This document shows, piece after piece, positions 26,587-35,317 of a stretch of 64,000 nt of DNA (position 1 is the first letter of the stretch; every line of letters begins with the position of its first letter). The stretch comes from Psychrobacillus sp042885655 (lineage in GTDB: Bacteria; Bacillota; Bacilli; Bacillales_A; Planococcaceae): assembly GCF_042885655.1 (NCBI RefSeq), contig NZ_JBHVRO010000010.1, forward strand, positions 62,001-126,000, read 5' to 3'. The notes under the pieces were generated by a model. It was not told the origin of the DNA, searched no databases, and was given only the letters and a program-made list of their open reading frames with translations. A program made the translations under genes and the position numbers.

Positions 26587-28092
26587 TTATTTTAAGTCGT
26601 CTGCTCGTAAGATATATTGTGCCAGTTCTTCCATTTGGTCAGAAATCGCTCGGTCACCGTCTAATGGAGGGCAAATTCCTCGTACGATTTCTAGGTATTT
26701 TCTTGTTGCTGGAGCTAATTGGTTTTCCGCTTTTTCTAAGTAAATAGCTTGAGAAGCACAGATTAGTTCAATCGCTATTACACGAGCACTATTATGAATA
26801 ATTTCTCGCGCTTGACGTGATCCAATTGTCCCCATACTTACATGATCCTCTTGGTTAGCCGAAGTAGGAATAGAGTCAACGCTTGCTGGATGAGCTAAAA
26901 CTTTATTCTCCGAGACAAGAGCCGCTGCCGCATACTGAACTACCATCAAGCCACATTCTAAACCTGGATCCATTGCTAAAAATGGTGATAAGCCACTTAA
27001 CTGTGGATTCACAAGTCGTTCTGTTCGACGCTCCGAAATATTAGCCCATTCTGCAGCTCCTACTTTCAAGAAATCCATAGCGAGCGCAATCGGCTGACCA
27101 TGGAAATGACCTCCAGAAATAATCTCTCCGTTTTCTAATATTACAGGGTTATCTGTCGCAGAATTAATTTCAACTTTTAATCTATCATCTACATAATTAA
27201 ATGCTTGCCAAGATGCCCCGTGTACTTGTGGAATACAACGAATCGAATATGCATCCTGCATTCGAACTTCCCCTTGATGGGTAATACGTTTACTTCCTTC
27301 TAACCAATTTCTCATTCGAGAAGCAACGAATTCTAGCTCTGGATGGGGGCGAACTGCTAATAATTCAGGATCGAATGCAGAAATTATTCCTTGAAGAGCT
27401 TCCATCGTTAAACAAGCAGCCATATCTGCAGCTAAACCAAGACGCTCTGCCTCATTAATAGCGACAACTCCTACTCCAGTCATTGCTTGTGTTCCATTAA
27501 TTAATGCAAGTCCTTCCTTTGCTTCTAAAGTAACTGGCTTTAGTCCAGCTCTCTTTAATGCTTCTCCACCTGAAAGAATCTCTCCTTTGTATTCTGCTTT
27601 CCCCTCACCAATTAAAACAATTGCGATATGAGATAATGGAGCTAAATCGCCGCTAGCACCAACTGATCCTTTACTCGGAACTACTGGATGAACACCTTTA
27701 TTAATCATCTCGACTAATAATAAAAGTGTATCTTCTTTAATTCCTGAAAATCCTTTCGCAAGCGCATTTGCACGCAGCGTCATCATCGCCCGTACTATTG
27801 GAGTTGGCAGTGGATCACCTACACCAACTGCATCTGCACGAAGTAAGTTTAATTGCAACTTAGCAATATCTTCTTTTTCTATTTCAATGTCACTTAATTT
27901 TCCAAATCCCGTATTAACTCCGTAAATAACTTTTCCATCTCTTAATTGTTTTTCAATTCGTTCGCGACTTGCTCGAACTCGGATTAAATCTGCTTCAGGA
28001 ACTACTACTTTTGCTGATCCATAAACAACGTTTTCGATTTTATGTCTGTCTAATGTAAGACCATCTAATTCTACTAATTTTTCATTCGTCAT
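26587..28092 (-). CDS. hutH: Histidine ammonia-lyase-like MIO enzyme (altered substrate pocket)
   Basis: A 501-residue aromatic amino-acid ammonia-lyase; HutH eliminates ammonia from L-histidine to give urocanate. The MIO cofactor triad A146-S147-G148 (GSVGASGDLAPLSH), YGVNTGFG, QDAYSIRCIPQVHG and SANQEDHVSMG are all present. The unusual part is the selectivity loop: classical HutH has SH (His83 in Pseudomonas putida), but here it reads LLRADAVGVG, with A86-D87. The glutamate of IAIELICA that contacts imidazole is kept. The substrate may therefore be a modified histidine or related imidazole; the reaction type is likely the same. Last gene of the cluster. Confidence 0.88.
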   Translation of the reverse strand: MTNEKLVELDGLTLDRHKIENVVYGSAKVVVPEADLIRVRASRERIEKQLRDGKVIYGVNTGFGKLSDIEIEKEDIAKLQLNLLRADAVGVGDPLPTPIVRAMMTLRANALAKGFSGIKEDTLLLLVEMINKGVHPVVPSKGSVGASGDLAPLSHIAIVLIGEGKAEYKGEILSGGEALKRAGLKPVTLEAKEGLALINGTQAMTGVGVVAINEAERLGLAADMAACLTMEALQGIISAFDPELLAVRPHPELEFVASRMRNWLEGSKRITHQGEVRMQDAYSIRCIPQVHGASWQAFNYVDDRLKVEINSATDNPVILENGEIISGGHFHGQPIALAMDFLKVGAAEWANISERRTERLVNPQLSGLSPFLAMDPGLECGLMVVQYAAAALVSENKVLAHPASVDSIPTSANQEDHVSMGTIGSRQAREIIHNSARVIAIELICASQAIYLEKAENQLAPATRKYLEIVRGICPPLDGDRAISDQMEELAQYILRADDLK

Positions 28093-28160
28093 GTATGCCC
28101 ACTCCTGTATGTTGTATGTTATAAACTATAAGTTTTCATTAAACAGATAACTATAGAAAA

Positions 28161-29327
28161 TTACTCTTTTTTATGATTGGTGTACCATTGTTCAATTAAT
28201 CCCGCCGTAAGTCGACCAGTATTTATTAGGTTTTCTACACTCAGGCATTCTCTAAAAGAATGAATGTTTTGGAAACCATTTCCTAGCGTAATACATGTTA
28301 ATCCATTCTCATTTAACACATTCGTATCAGCGCCGCCAAGAGTTTCCGTTAAGTACGGATTGACTTTTATATTATGTGCAGCAGTTTCAACTGTTTTTGT
28401 TAAAATGTGATCTTCTGGGATATTGAAGCCGCTATATTTTTTCTCAATTCTGACTGTCAATTTACCGCCGTTTCTCTCTGCTGCTTCTCCCATAACATCT
28501 TCCATATGCTGCAATTGCTTTTTTAATTTTTCTTTTGAAAAACTACGAACTTCCCCTGCAATCATTACTTTACCAGGTATAATTGATGTTAGCTCTCCGC
28601 CTTCAATAATGCCAATATTGGCAAGTGTCTCATCATCAATTGTTCCAAGGTTCATGTTTAACAATCCTTTTGAAGCAATAAGAAATGCACTATTCCCTTC
28701 CTCTGCATTTAGTGCAATATGAGCTGCATTTCCTTCAACTGTTAACCAAATTCTACTACTATATGGGCCCTTTAATATAATTTGACCAACGTCCCCACTG
28801 CTATCAAATATATAACCATCCTTACTCTTTACTTTGCTATAATCCATATGTGTTGCTCCAACAAGTCCTGGTTGTTCATTCACAGTTAATACAAATTCTA
28901 TAGGACCATGTGGAATGCCACTTTCAATAACAGCTCTAATTGCTTCTAAATATGAGGCTAATGCTGCACGGTCATCTGCACCTAAAATCGTTGTCCCATC
29001 AGAATAAATAATACCATCTTTTATTACTGGTTTTAGGCCTTCTGTCGGAAGCACTGTATCCATATGTGTGGAGAAAAACAGTGGAGGAATCGATGAATCC
29101 GTCCCTTCTCTCCATGCAATCAAATTACCTACTTCTCCATTAAATTTTTTATGTGCTTCATCAAATTCAAGTGTAAAGCCAAGTTCTGTTAACGCTTTAA
29201 TTAAATAATCCGCTACAAGTTGTTCCTTCGAACTTGGTCCATTTATTTTTGCAAGTTCAAGAAATAATTCCAATAAACGATCTTCATTTACTTGTTCTGC
29301 AGAGGTAGCGAATCGTTTTTGTATCAT
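28161..29327 (-). CDS. M20-family metallohydrolase, peptidase T-like, with Glu-to-Gln change
   Basis: A 388-residue M20 hydrolase resembling the PepT-like YqjE group: FSTHMDTVLP and LGADDRAALA supply metal ligands, GNAAHIALNAEEG is the dimer-domain histidine motif, and GNGFQNIHSF is the C-terminal histidine. The usual adjacent Glu-Glu pair (EEsGLvGA) reads NEQPGLVGA here, so the metal-ligand glutamate is glutamine. The family removes N-terminal residues or N-acyl groups. In this operon it occupies the place where a formiminoglutamase (HutG) would be expected, so it may release glutamate from an N-substituted intermediate; this is inference. Confidence 0.8.
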   Translation of the reverse strand: MIQKRFATSAEQVNEDRLLELFLELAKINGPSSKEQLVADYLIKALTELGFTLEFDEAHKKFNGEVGNLIAWREGTDSSIPPLFFSTHMDTVLPTEGLKPVIKDGIIYSDGTTILGADDRAALASYLEAIRAVIESGIPHGPIEFVLTVNEQPGLVGATHMDYSKVKSKDGYIFDSSGDVGQIILKGPYSSRIWLTVEGNAAHIALNAEEGNSAFLIASKGLLNMNLGTIDDETLANIGIIEGGELTSIIPGKVMIAGEVRSFSKEKLKKQLQHMEDVMGEAAERNGGKLTVRIEKKYSGFNIPEDHILTKTVETAAHNIKVNPYLTETLGGADTNVLNENGLTCITLGNGFQNIHSFRECLSVENLINTGRLTAGLIEQWYTNHKKE

Positions 29328-29346
29328 TGTAAAACCTCCAATTATT

Positions 29347-30582
29347 TTATCTACTTACTACAACTTTTCCACTTTTAATAACTGTTTCTACAATATTTGT
29401 TCCAAGTTCATATGCAACATGCTTATAAGTTGGAATATCCCAAATCTGCAAGTCTGCTAGTTTACCAACTTGTATTACTCCTCGATCTATTAAATTTAGC
29501 GCTTGTGCTCCGCCATATGTAGCCGCTTTTATTGCTTCTTCTACTGTGAATTTATATAATCGGCATGCTAGGTTAATGACAAATTGCATGGATTCTGTAT
29601 AGCAAGCAGGGCAAAGATCAGTTGCAAGAGCTATTTTCATCCCTAAATCAAGCATTTTTCTAGCATCAAATGGTTTTTTATGGCCAACTGCAAAATCTAG
29701 CGCTGGCATTAAAACACCTGTTACATTTGATTTAGCGAGTTTCTCCATTACATCCTCAGGTGTGTAATTTAGATGATCTACAGAAACCATGTTCATTTCT
29801 ACTGCTAGGTCAGAGCCACCGATGTATGAATATGCATCTGCATGTAATTTGGGTTTCATTCCATATTGCAAAGCCGTTTCTAAAATTTGCTTGGATTCCT
29901 CCGCAGTGTAATACCCTTCATCGCACCAAGCGTCACAAAACTCTGCAAGTTTATATTCACCAACCTGCGGAATCATTTCATTGATAATTACATCAAGGTA
30001 TTTAGTTTTTGACATACCTTTTGGAAATCCATGAGCTCCTAAAAAAGTATTAAGTACATCGACTGGAGTCTCTTTATCCAATCTTCTTCCCACTTTTAGA
30101 ATTTTAATTTCACTTTCTGTCGTTAAACCATAACCACTTTTACTTTCAATTGTTGTAATCCCGTAGTTTAGCATGGATAACATTCGTTTCTTCGATTGTT
30201 GGAATAAATCTTCTTCCGAGGCATCTCGTGTAAGTTCAATCGTTCGGTTAGGTCCTGTAGTTATTCCAAGCTCTTTTAGTTTTTCAGGATCATTTCCAGT
30301 TAATTTAGCAGCGTACTCCTCTACTCTCGTTCCATTAAAAACAAGGTGTGTATGACAATCCACAAACCCTGGAGCAACTACTTTCCCAGTTGCATCAATA
30401 AATTTTGATTCTTTTATATCAAAATTATTGCTAATTTCCTCTTTTGAACCTACTCCAACGATTTTGTCATCTTTAACTGCAATCCAAACATTCTTTAGAA
30501 CGTTAATTCCTGCCATGCCTTCACCAGTACAGGTTATTACTTCAGCCGCATTGCTAATGATTAAATCAACTTTTGTTTTCAT
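29347..30582 (-). CDS. hutI: Imidazolonepropionase-like amidohydrolase
   Basis: A 411-residue metal-dependent amidohydrolase. HutI opens the ring of imidazolone-5-propionate. Metal ligands H77/H79 (FVDCHTHLVF), H247 and D322 (ALATDLCPAC), the second-shell H270 (VDHL), and R86 are present. Two classical HutI features differ: HADE, whose Glu (252 in B. subtilis) helps activate water, is HADA (A250), and the GGGI loop is replaced by GITTGPNRT. The protein is clearly a HutI relative, but probably tuned to a different ring. 19 bases separate it from the M20 gene. Confidence 0.87.
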   Translation of the reverse strand: MKTKVDLIISNAAEVITCTGEGMAGINVLKNVWIAVKDDKIVGVGSKEEISNNFDIKESKFIDATGKVVAPGFVDCHTHLVFNGTRVEEYAAKLTGNDPEKLKELGITTGPNRTIELTRDASEEDLFQQSKKRMLSMLNYGITTIESKSGYGLTTESEIKILKVGRRLDKETPVDVLNTFLGAHGFPKGMSKTKYLDVIINEMIPQVGEYKLAEFCDAWCDEGYYTAEESKQILETALQYGMKPKLHADAYSYIGGSDLAVEMNMVSVDHLNYTPEDVMEKLAKSNVTGVLMPALDFAVGHKKPFDARKMLDLGMKIALATDLCPACYTESMQFVINLACRLYKFTVEEAIKAATYGGAQALNLIDRGVIQVGKLADLQIWDIPTYKHVAYELGTNIVETVIKSGKVVVSR

Positions 30583-30852
30583 TCAAAAAACTCCTTTCAC
30601 TACCAAACTAACTTTTGTTGATAAGTTTAAAGAAATAAAAATGCAAGTGGTGTAACAATAATGAGCGTTAGTACTGTTCTTAAAAATATTTCTATTGCAC
30701 TAAAGGAGAAGAATTTGAAAAAGTTTTTGAATGAGTAAATCTTCTGTTTTCACCACTGGTAATTTTCTGGTCTTCCATTGATTCCTGAAAACTATTCATT
30801 ATTCATTCCTTGACACATTAAGTATTTCTCCTAACTTCGCTTTCCGACCTGA
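30583..30852. other. Gap between hutI-like and ABC ATPase genes; possible broken small gene
   Basis: No intact gene is supported. On the minus strand a 35-codon frame (MNSFQESMEDQKITSGENR, about 30803-30696) is followed in a different frame by a hydrophobic stretch SAIEIFLRTVLTLIIVTPL ending near 30625. Together they would resemble a short one-helix protein split by a frameshift in an A/T run. A weak sigma-54-like match (TTGCA kept, GG of the -24 lost) lies at 30642-30657. Confidence 0.25.
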
Positions 30853-31575
30853 TTATAAAACCTTACTTAAGAATAACTTTGTTCTTTCTTGCTGCGGTTT
30901 CTCAAATAGCTCTTTAGGAATATTTTCTTCCACGATAAAGCCACCATCCATAAATAAAACTCGATCACCCACTTCACGAGCAAAACCCATTTCATGTGTT
31001 ACAACTACCATAGTCATACCTTCAAGAGCTAGTTGTTTCATAACTTCTAGAACTTCACCAACCATTTCTGGATCCAATGCTGATGTTGGCTCATCAAAAA
31101 GCATTATTTTAGGCTCCATTGCAAGTGCTCTTGCAATAGCAACTCGCTGTTTTTGTCCGCCAGACAAAGAATCAGGATAGGCATTTGCCTTCTCCTTAAG
31201 CCCTACTTTACGAAGAAGTTCCAAGCCTCTTTCTTCAGCCTTTTCTGCTGATAGCTTCCTTACCCTCATTGGAGCGAGCATTATATTTTCTATTACAGTT
31301 TTATGTGGAAATAAATTAAATTGTTGGAATACCATTCCTACCTCTGTTCTGACTTTATTAATATCTGTTTTCTTATCAGTAATATCGATTCCTTCTATTA
31401 ATACATGACCGTCAGTAATAGTCTCAAGTAAATTTAAACATCTTAAAAAAGTAGATTTTCCTGATCCTGATGGCCCAATTACCACCACTACTTCCTTTGG
31501 TTTAATGGATGCATTAATATCTTTTAAAACTTCATTATCACCAAACGATTTTTTCAAATTTTTCACTTGAATCAT
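30853..31575 (-). CDS. Polar amino-acid ABC transporter, ATP-binding protein
   Basis: A 240-residue ATPase of the HisP/GlnQ group: Walker A GPSGSGKSTFLRCLN, Q-loop MVFQQFNLFPHKT, signature LSGGQKQRVAIARAL, Walker B IMLFDEPTSALDPE and the H-loop VVVTHEMGFA. It energises uptake with the permease and binding protein encoded directly upstream; its start overlaps the permease stop by 4 bases. Operon context suggests it imports the pathway substrate. Confidence 0.94.
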   Translation of the reverse strand: MIQVKNLKKSFGDNEVLKDINASIKPKEVVVVIGPSGSGKSTFLRCLNLLETITDGHVLIEGIDITDKKTDINKVRTEVGMVFQQFNLFPHKTVIENIMLAPMRVRKLSAEKAEERGLELLRKVGLKEKANAYPDSLSGGQKQRVAIARALAMEPKIMLFDEPTSALDPEMVGEVLEVMKQLALEGMTMVVVTHEMGFAREVGDRVLFMDGGFIVEENIPKELFEKPQQERTKLFLSKVL

Positions 31576-32228
31576 TCTGTTGCCAACCTTCTTTCAAGAC
31601 GATTTAATAAGAAACTCAAAGAAGTAGTTAACACGAGATAAATAAGCGCAGCTGTTAGGTATGGCTCCCATACACGGTAATATTGACTTGCTAGCGCTCG
31701 ACCGTAATACATTAGCTCAGGAGTTGCAACGATTGCCGCTAGAGATGATTCTTTTATTAGCACGATGAATTCATTCCCTAAAGGGGGAATCATTCTTTTA
31801 AATGCTTGTGGCAAAATAACATCTTTCATCGATTGAATATGATTCATACCAAGTGATCGGGAAGCTTCCATTTGGCCTTTATCAATTGACTGAATACCTG
31901 CTCTGAAAATTTCTGATATATAAGCACCAGCAATCAAGGAAAGTGCAATAATACTAGCCACTATACCGTTTGTGTGTCCTATTAACATAGGCACTACACC
32001 AAAGTGAATTAATAATATTTGGACAAATAATGGTGTTCCACGGAAAAATATAATATAACAATTACATATAAACGAGATGATCTTGTTACGCATCATTTTC
32101 CCTAAGCCAATTAATAACCCTAGTACAGTTCCTATTAGTATCCCTACAATCGACAAACCGATTGTGAGTAACGTACCTTTAAGAAAAAAAGGAATATATT
32201 CTACGATAATATCTAGTCTAAAATCCAT
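31572..32228 (-). CDS. Polar amino-acid ABC transporter, permease
   Basis: A 218-residue HisM/GlnP-type permease with about five membrane helices. The cytoplasmic EAA loop is EASRSLGMNHIQSMKDVILPQAFKRMIPPLGNEFI, followed by LIKESSLAAIVATPELMYYG. A single permease gene implies a homodimer. Coupled by a 4-base overlap to the ATPase gene. Confidence 0.94.
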   Translation of the reverse strand: MDFRLDIIVEYIPFFLKGTLLTIGLSIVGILIGTVLGLLIGLGKMMRNKIISFICNCYIIFFRGTPLFVQILLIHFGVVPMLIGHTNGIVASIIALSLIAGAYISEIFRAGIQSIDKGQMEASRSLGMNHIQSMKDVILPQAFKRMIPPLGNEFIVLIKESSLAAIVATPELMYYGRALASQYYRVWEPYLTAALIYLVLTTSLSFLLNRLERRLATE

Positions 32229-32248
32229 TGATGTCCCCCCTCATTAGA

Positions 32249-32291
32249 ACCAAAATTGCGCAACTACTCTTTGGGAGTTACGCAATTTGAT
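32249..32291 (-). terminator. Hairpin between binding-protein and permease genes
   Basis: AAATTGCGTAACT/AGTTGCGCAATTT on the minus strand, with one mismatch and a 10-base loop. There is no strong T run, so it is more likely a stabilising or partially terminating hairpin that raises binding-protein yield relative to the permease, as is common in ABC operons. Confidence 0.55.
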
Positions 32292-32295
32292 CACT

Positions 32296-33123
32296 TTAGT
32301 TCTTTTTCTGTTGCTCTAACAGTGTCACGACGTCTGGCTCTGCTCCAAACCACTGCTCATATATTTTTGCATACGTACCATTTTCTAATACTTTTGAAAC
32401 AGCTACATCAAAATCCTTTTTAAGTACACTACCCTTTGGAAACATAATTCCGTAAAACTCTTTCTCAAAGCCTTCTTCATCTTTTATAACTACTAGCTTT
32501 TTATCTGGATTGTTTTTTGCATATTCTTCCACTACCGCATTATCAGCAACAACTGCATCCGCACCACCGCTGATCATTTCCAAAATAGCTAGATTGTTAT
32601 TGTCGAATTTTTTAATATTTTTATTATTTTTCCCAAGAATACTTTCAACTGCTTCTTGTCCTGTTGTGCCACCAAGCACAGCAACTACCTTGTTATTTTT
32701 TAAATCTGCAGCGCTTTCGATATCACTACCTTCAGGAACTAGAATTTCGTTTGTTGATAAATAATAAGGCACCGAAAAATCATATGTTTGTTCTCGCTCA
32801 TCATTAATAGTAATTGCACATATCCCTAAGTCTGATAGCTTATCTTTAACTTCTACAAACAAAGGGTCCCAGCCCACATTTACTAGCTCAATGTCATAAC
32901 CTGCTTCTTTAGCAACCGCTTTCATGAAGTCTGCGTCAAAACCTGTAATTTCACCTTTGTCTAAATAGACAAATGGTGCATAGTTTGCCTCTGTCGCTAC
33001 TTTAAGTTTTTTCTTTTCTACACCTGAATTATTACCCTCGCCTGCACTAGCATCATTTGTACCACAAGCCGCTAAGATTAGAGAAAAAATCATAACAATT
33101 GTTAGAAATATATTCTTCTTCAT
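32296..33123 (-). CDS. Polar amino-acid ABC transporter, substrate-binding lipoprotein
   Basis: A 275-residue family 3 extracellular solute-binding protein. The signal peptide ends in the lipobox LAAC (cysteine at about 20), so it is lipid-anchored outside the membrane. The ligand-binding domain starts KLKVATEANYAPFVYLDKGEITGFDADFMKAVAKEAG and includes DLGICAITINDEREQTYDFSVPYY. The ligand cannot be read from sequence; the surrounding genes suggest histidine or a related imidazole amino acid. Confidence 0.92.
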   Translation of the reverse strand: MKKNIFLTIVMIFSLILAACGTNDASAGEGNNSGVEKKKLKVATEANYAPFVYLDKGEITGFDADFMKAVAKEAGYDIELVNVGWDPLFVEVKDKLSDLGICAITINDEREQTYDFSVPYYLSTNEILVPEGSDIESAADLKNNKVVAVLGGTTGQEAVESILGKNNKNIKKFDNNNLAILEMISGGADAVVADNAVVEEYAKNNPDKKLVVIKDEEGFEKEFYGIMFPKGSVLKKDFDVAVSKVLENGTYAKIYEQWFGAEPDVVTLLEQQKKN

Positions 33124-33202
33124 TTAATAATCCCCTTAGATTTAGTCGATTTTTCAAATCCATTAGTCAAGAATAGAAAATTAAACTTTTATGATTAGAG
33201 AA

Positions 33203-33240
33203 AAGGTAAGGAAAGATCATTAATCTCATCCTTACTTTTT
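33203..33240 (-). terminator. Weak hairpin between hutU-like 1 and transporter genes
   Basis: A short stem GTAAGGA/TCCTTAC (33206-33212 with 33229-33235), with an inner partial stem and a short T run. It may attenuate readthrough from the hydratase gene into the transporter genes rather than end the transcript. Confidence 0.4.
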
Positions 33241-33248
33241 TCAAAAAC

Positions 33249-34967
33249 TTATACTTTCGCTTTTTCTTTAAGATCTTTCGGTCCGAATGTTGCTTCCCGC
33301 TTCCACCATAATGGAATTTTAATGCTTTCCTCTGTTAACTTCCCTTTACCATTCGCAACGTCTTGCGCAATTTCATACCCTGCTTGCGCATGACGAACAA
33401 CTCCGATTCCAGAGTCCACAGTCATTGCTACTTCCAGTCTCATATCTGATTCCGCTGTTCCGTCCGCAACCATCGTTACACCTGTATGAACTGCTTCACC
33501 CATGGAATAGTTTGCTTGGATCGCGATTAAGTCACACATGCCGACTGCGTTTAATAGCCCGTTCAACATTGGCCAGTCAGAAATTAGATCACTGCCGTCT
33601 TTCATGTTTTCGGATTCAAACGTTGGATTCACGATAGAGCCGGAGTCTAGATTGTCACGGGAGAAAGCGACTGGTCCAGCTAATTCCCCACGGCGAATCA
33701 TATCGTTTACTTCTAATGCAAATGCTTTACGTTGACCAAAGCCCATGTAACAAATACGTGCAGGTAATGCTTCAATTGGAATATGCTTTTTCGCAAGCTT
33801 GATCCAACGTGTTACTAAATGATCGTCGCTGAATTTTTCTAAAATCATATCGTCAATTTTACGTAAATCTTCGGCTTCTCCTGATAGACAAACCCAGCGG
33901 AACGGTCCGCGTCCTTCACAGAAAAGTGGACGGATATATTCCGCTACGAAACCTGGAAGACGCTTTGCTTCTTTTTCGTCCATGCCTGCATCGATACATT
34001 CTTTACGGTGACTTGTCCCATATTCGAACGAATGAACGCCTAGATCCATGAATTTAATAAGCGATTTCAATTCACGAACCATTGTTTCACGACTTTTTTG
34101 TAGATATAAAGTGCGGTCTGTGTCGCGAAGATGTTCCGCTTCTTCTACTGTATATCCAGATGGTAAGTAAGAGATTGGGTCATGGCCTGGAGTCATCGAT
34201 GTAGAAATATCTGGTAACCAACCTTTTTCTAGCACTTCTTCAAATACATCTGCCGCATTTCCTACGACGGCTATACCAAGTGGTTTTCCAGCTGCCGCAT
34301 ATTCTTTTGCTTTCGCGATTGCTTCATCCAGTGAACCCGCAAGTTCATCGATAAATCCTTTTTCAATTCTTCTCTTGATGATTTTCACGTCTGCATCCAC
34401 AAGAATCGCTACTCCACCATGCATTGTCATCGCGCGAGTTTGGTTACCACCCATTCCCCCTGCTCCTGCAGTTAAAAGGATTTTCCCAACAAGTGAATCG
34501 TTGTAGTGTAGGCGAGCAATCGCAGAAAGTGTTTCAAATGTTCCTTGGATTACTCCTTGTGTTCCGATATATTCCCATGGAGCAGCTGTATAGTTTGCGT
34601 AAATTGTTAAGTTTTTATCTTGTAAATCATAAAATGTTGGCCAATCTGCTTTCATAATGTTTGTCGTTGCCATGACAACGGTTGGTGCATATTTATGGGT
34701 TTTAAAAATCGCTACTGGCATACCAGATTGCACAACAAGTGTTTCATCATCTTCTAATTCTTTTAATGATTTCACAATTGCGTGGTAAGACTCCCAGTTA
34801 CGCGCAGCTTTCCCGATCCCACCGTAAATCACAAGTTCCTCTGGTTTTTCTGCATTCTCCATATTATTTTCTAGCATTCGAAGAATGGACTCTTGTCTCC
34901 ACCCTTTACAACGTAACTCAGGTCCTCTTTGTGCTTTTACGGAATATAAAATTTCTGGTGTTGTCAT
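33249..34967 (-). CDS. hutU: Urocanate hydratase-like protein, copy 1
   Basis: A 572-residue urocanase-family protein. HutU adds water to urocanate using tightly bound NAD+. Family features: GTQGVIQGTFET, TAGAGGMGGNQ (about 166-176), YIRPLFCEGRGPFRW, the catalytic cysteine in ARICYMG (C406) and DSGSI...DGSDLISDWPMLNGLLN. Substrate-region motifs differ from classical HutU: YGNNIR is YGTSHR (316-321), and the HHGGGVGMG loop is IQANYSMGEA (about 483-492). A sigma-54 promoter lies 49-65 bases upstream, and this copy heads the run of transporter, hutI, M20 and hutH genes. Copy 2 differs by six substitutions plus the last few residues. Confidence 0.9.
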   Translation of the reverse strand: MTTPEILYSVKAQRGPELRCKGWRQESILRMLENNMENAEKPEELVIYGGIGKAARNWESYHAIVKSLKELEDDETLVVQSGMPVAIFKTHKYAPTVVMATTNIMKADWPTFYDLQDKNLTIYANYTAAPWEYIGTQGVIQGTFETLSAIARLHYNDSLVGKILLTAGAGGMGGNQTRAMTMHGGVAILVDADVKIIKRRIEKGFIDELAGSLDEAIAKAKEYAAAGKPLGIAVVGNAADVFEEVLEKGWLPDISTSMTPGHDPISYLPSGYTVEEAEHLRDTDRTLYLQKSRETMVRELKSLIKFMDLGVHSFEYGTSHRKECIDAGMDEKEAKRLPGFVAEYIRPLFCEGRGPFRWVCLSGEAEDLRKIDDMILEKFSDDHLVTRWIKLAKKHIPIEALPARICYMGFGQRKAFALEVNDMIRRGELAGPVAFSRDNLDSGSIVNPTFESENMKDGSDLISDWPMLNGLLNAVGMCDLIAIQANYSMGEAVHTGVTMVADGTAESDMRLEVAMTVDSGIGVVRHAQAGYEIAQDVANGKGKLTEESIKIPLWWKREATFGPKDLKEKAKV

Positions 34968-35015
34968 TATTAATCCCCCTAAAAAAAATTAATTATGTTT
35001 TACACCCTGTTATAA

Positions 35016-35032
35016 TGCAAGAGTCGTGCCAA
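35016..35032 (-). promoter_or_regulatory. Sigma-54 promoter of hutU-like copy 1
   Basis: Minus strand TTGGCACGACTCTTGCA matches the sigma-54 -24/-12 consensus (YTGGCACGrNNNTTGCW) fully, with correct spacing. The identical 17-mer precedes copy 2. Confidence 0.95.
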
Positions 35033-35147
35033 TTTTCTAAATTCACGAAAAACAAGTGAAATATTTAGCTATTTCTAAGTCTTTTAAGCTTTCTTTTTAT
35101 TAATAAGTAATTTCTACTTACGATTTGCATGCAAAAAAATTATCAAT

Positions 35148-35241
35148 GCCGCAGATAAATTTTAAGAATTATCTAAAAACTATTCAAAATAATGAAAATA
35201 CATAGATTATTAGGCATTTTATAGAGGTGCAGATATTTTTT
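35148..35241. promoter_or_regulatory. Candidate activator-binding pair upstream of hutU-like copy 1
   Basis: Two related elements, CCGCAGATAAATTTT (35149-35163) and GGTGCAGATATTTTTT (35226-35241), lie about 117 and 195 bases upstream of the -24 box, the usual range for sigma-54 enhancer sites. The same two elements in the same order precede copy 2. The second also lies near the activator's own -10 (TATACT, 35276-35281). Confidence 0.6.
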
Positions 35242-35317
35242 ACATGCAGACTCTTCTAAATAATCTGAATTATGCTATACTATTGATAATTTTATAATGG
35301 AAGGGAGAAATCATATT

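Noticed and set aside
30642..30657. Sigma-54-like match upstream of the hutI-like gene
   Set aside because: The -12 TTGCA is present but the essential GG of the -24 box is lost; far weaker than the two hydratase promoters.
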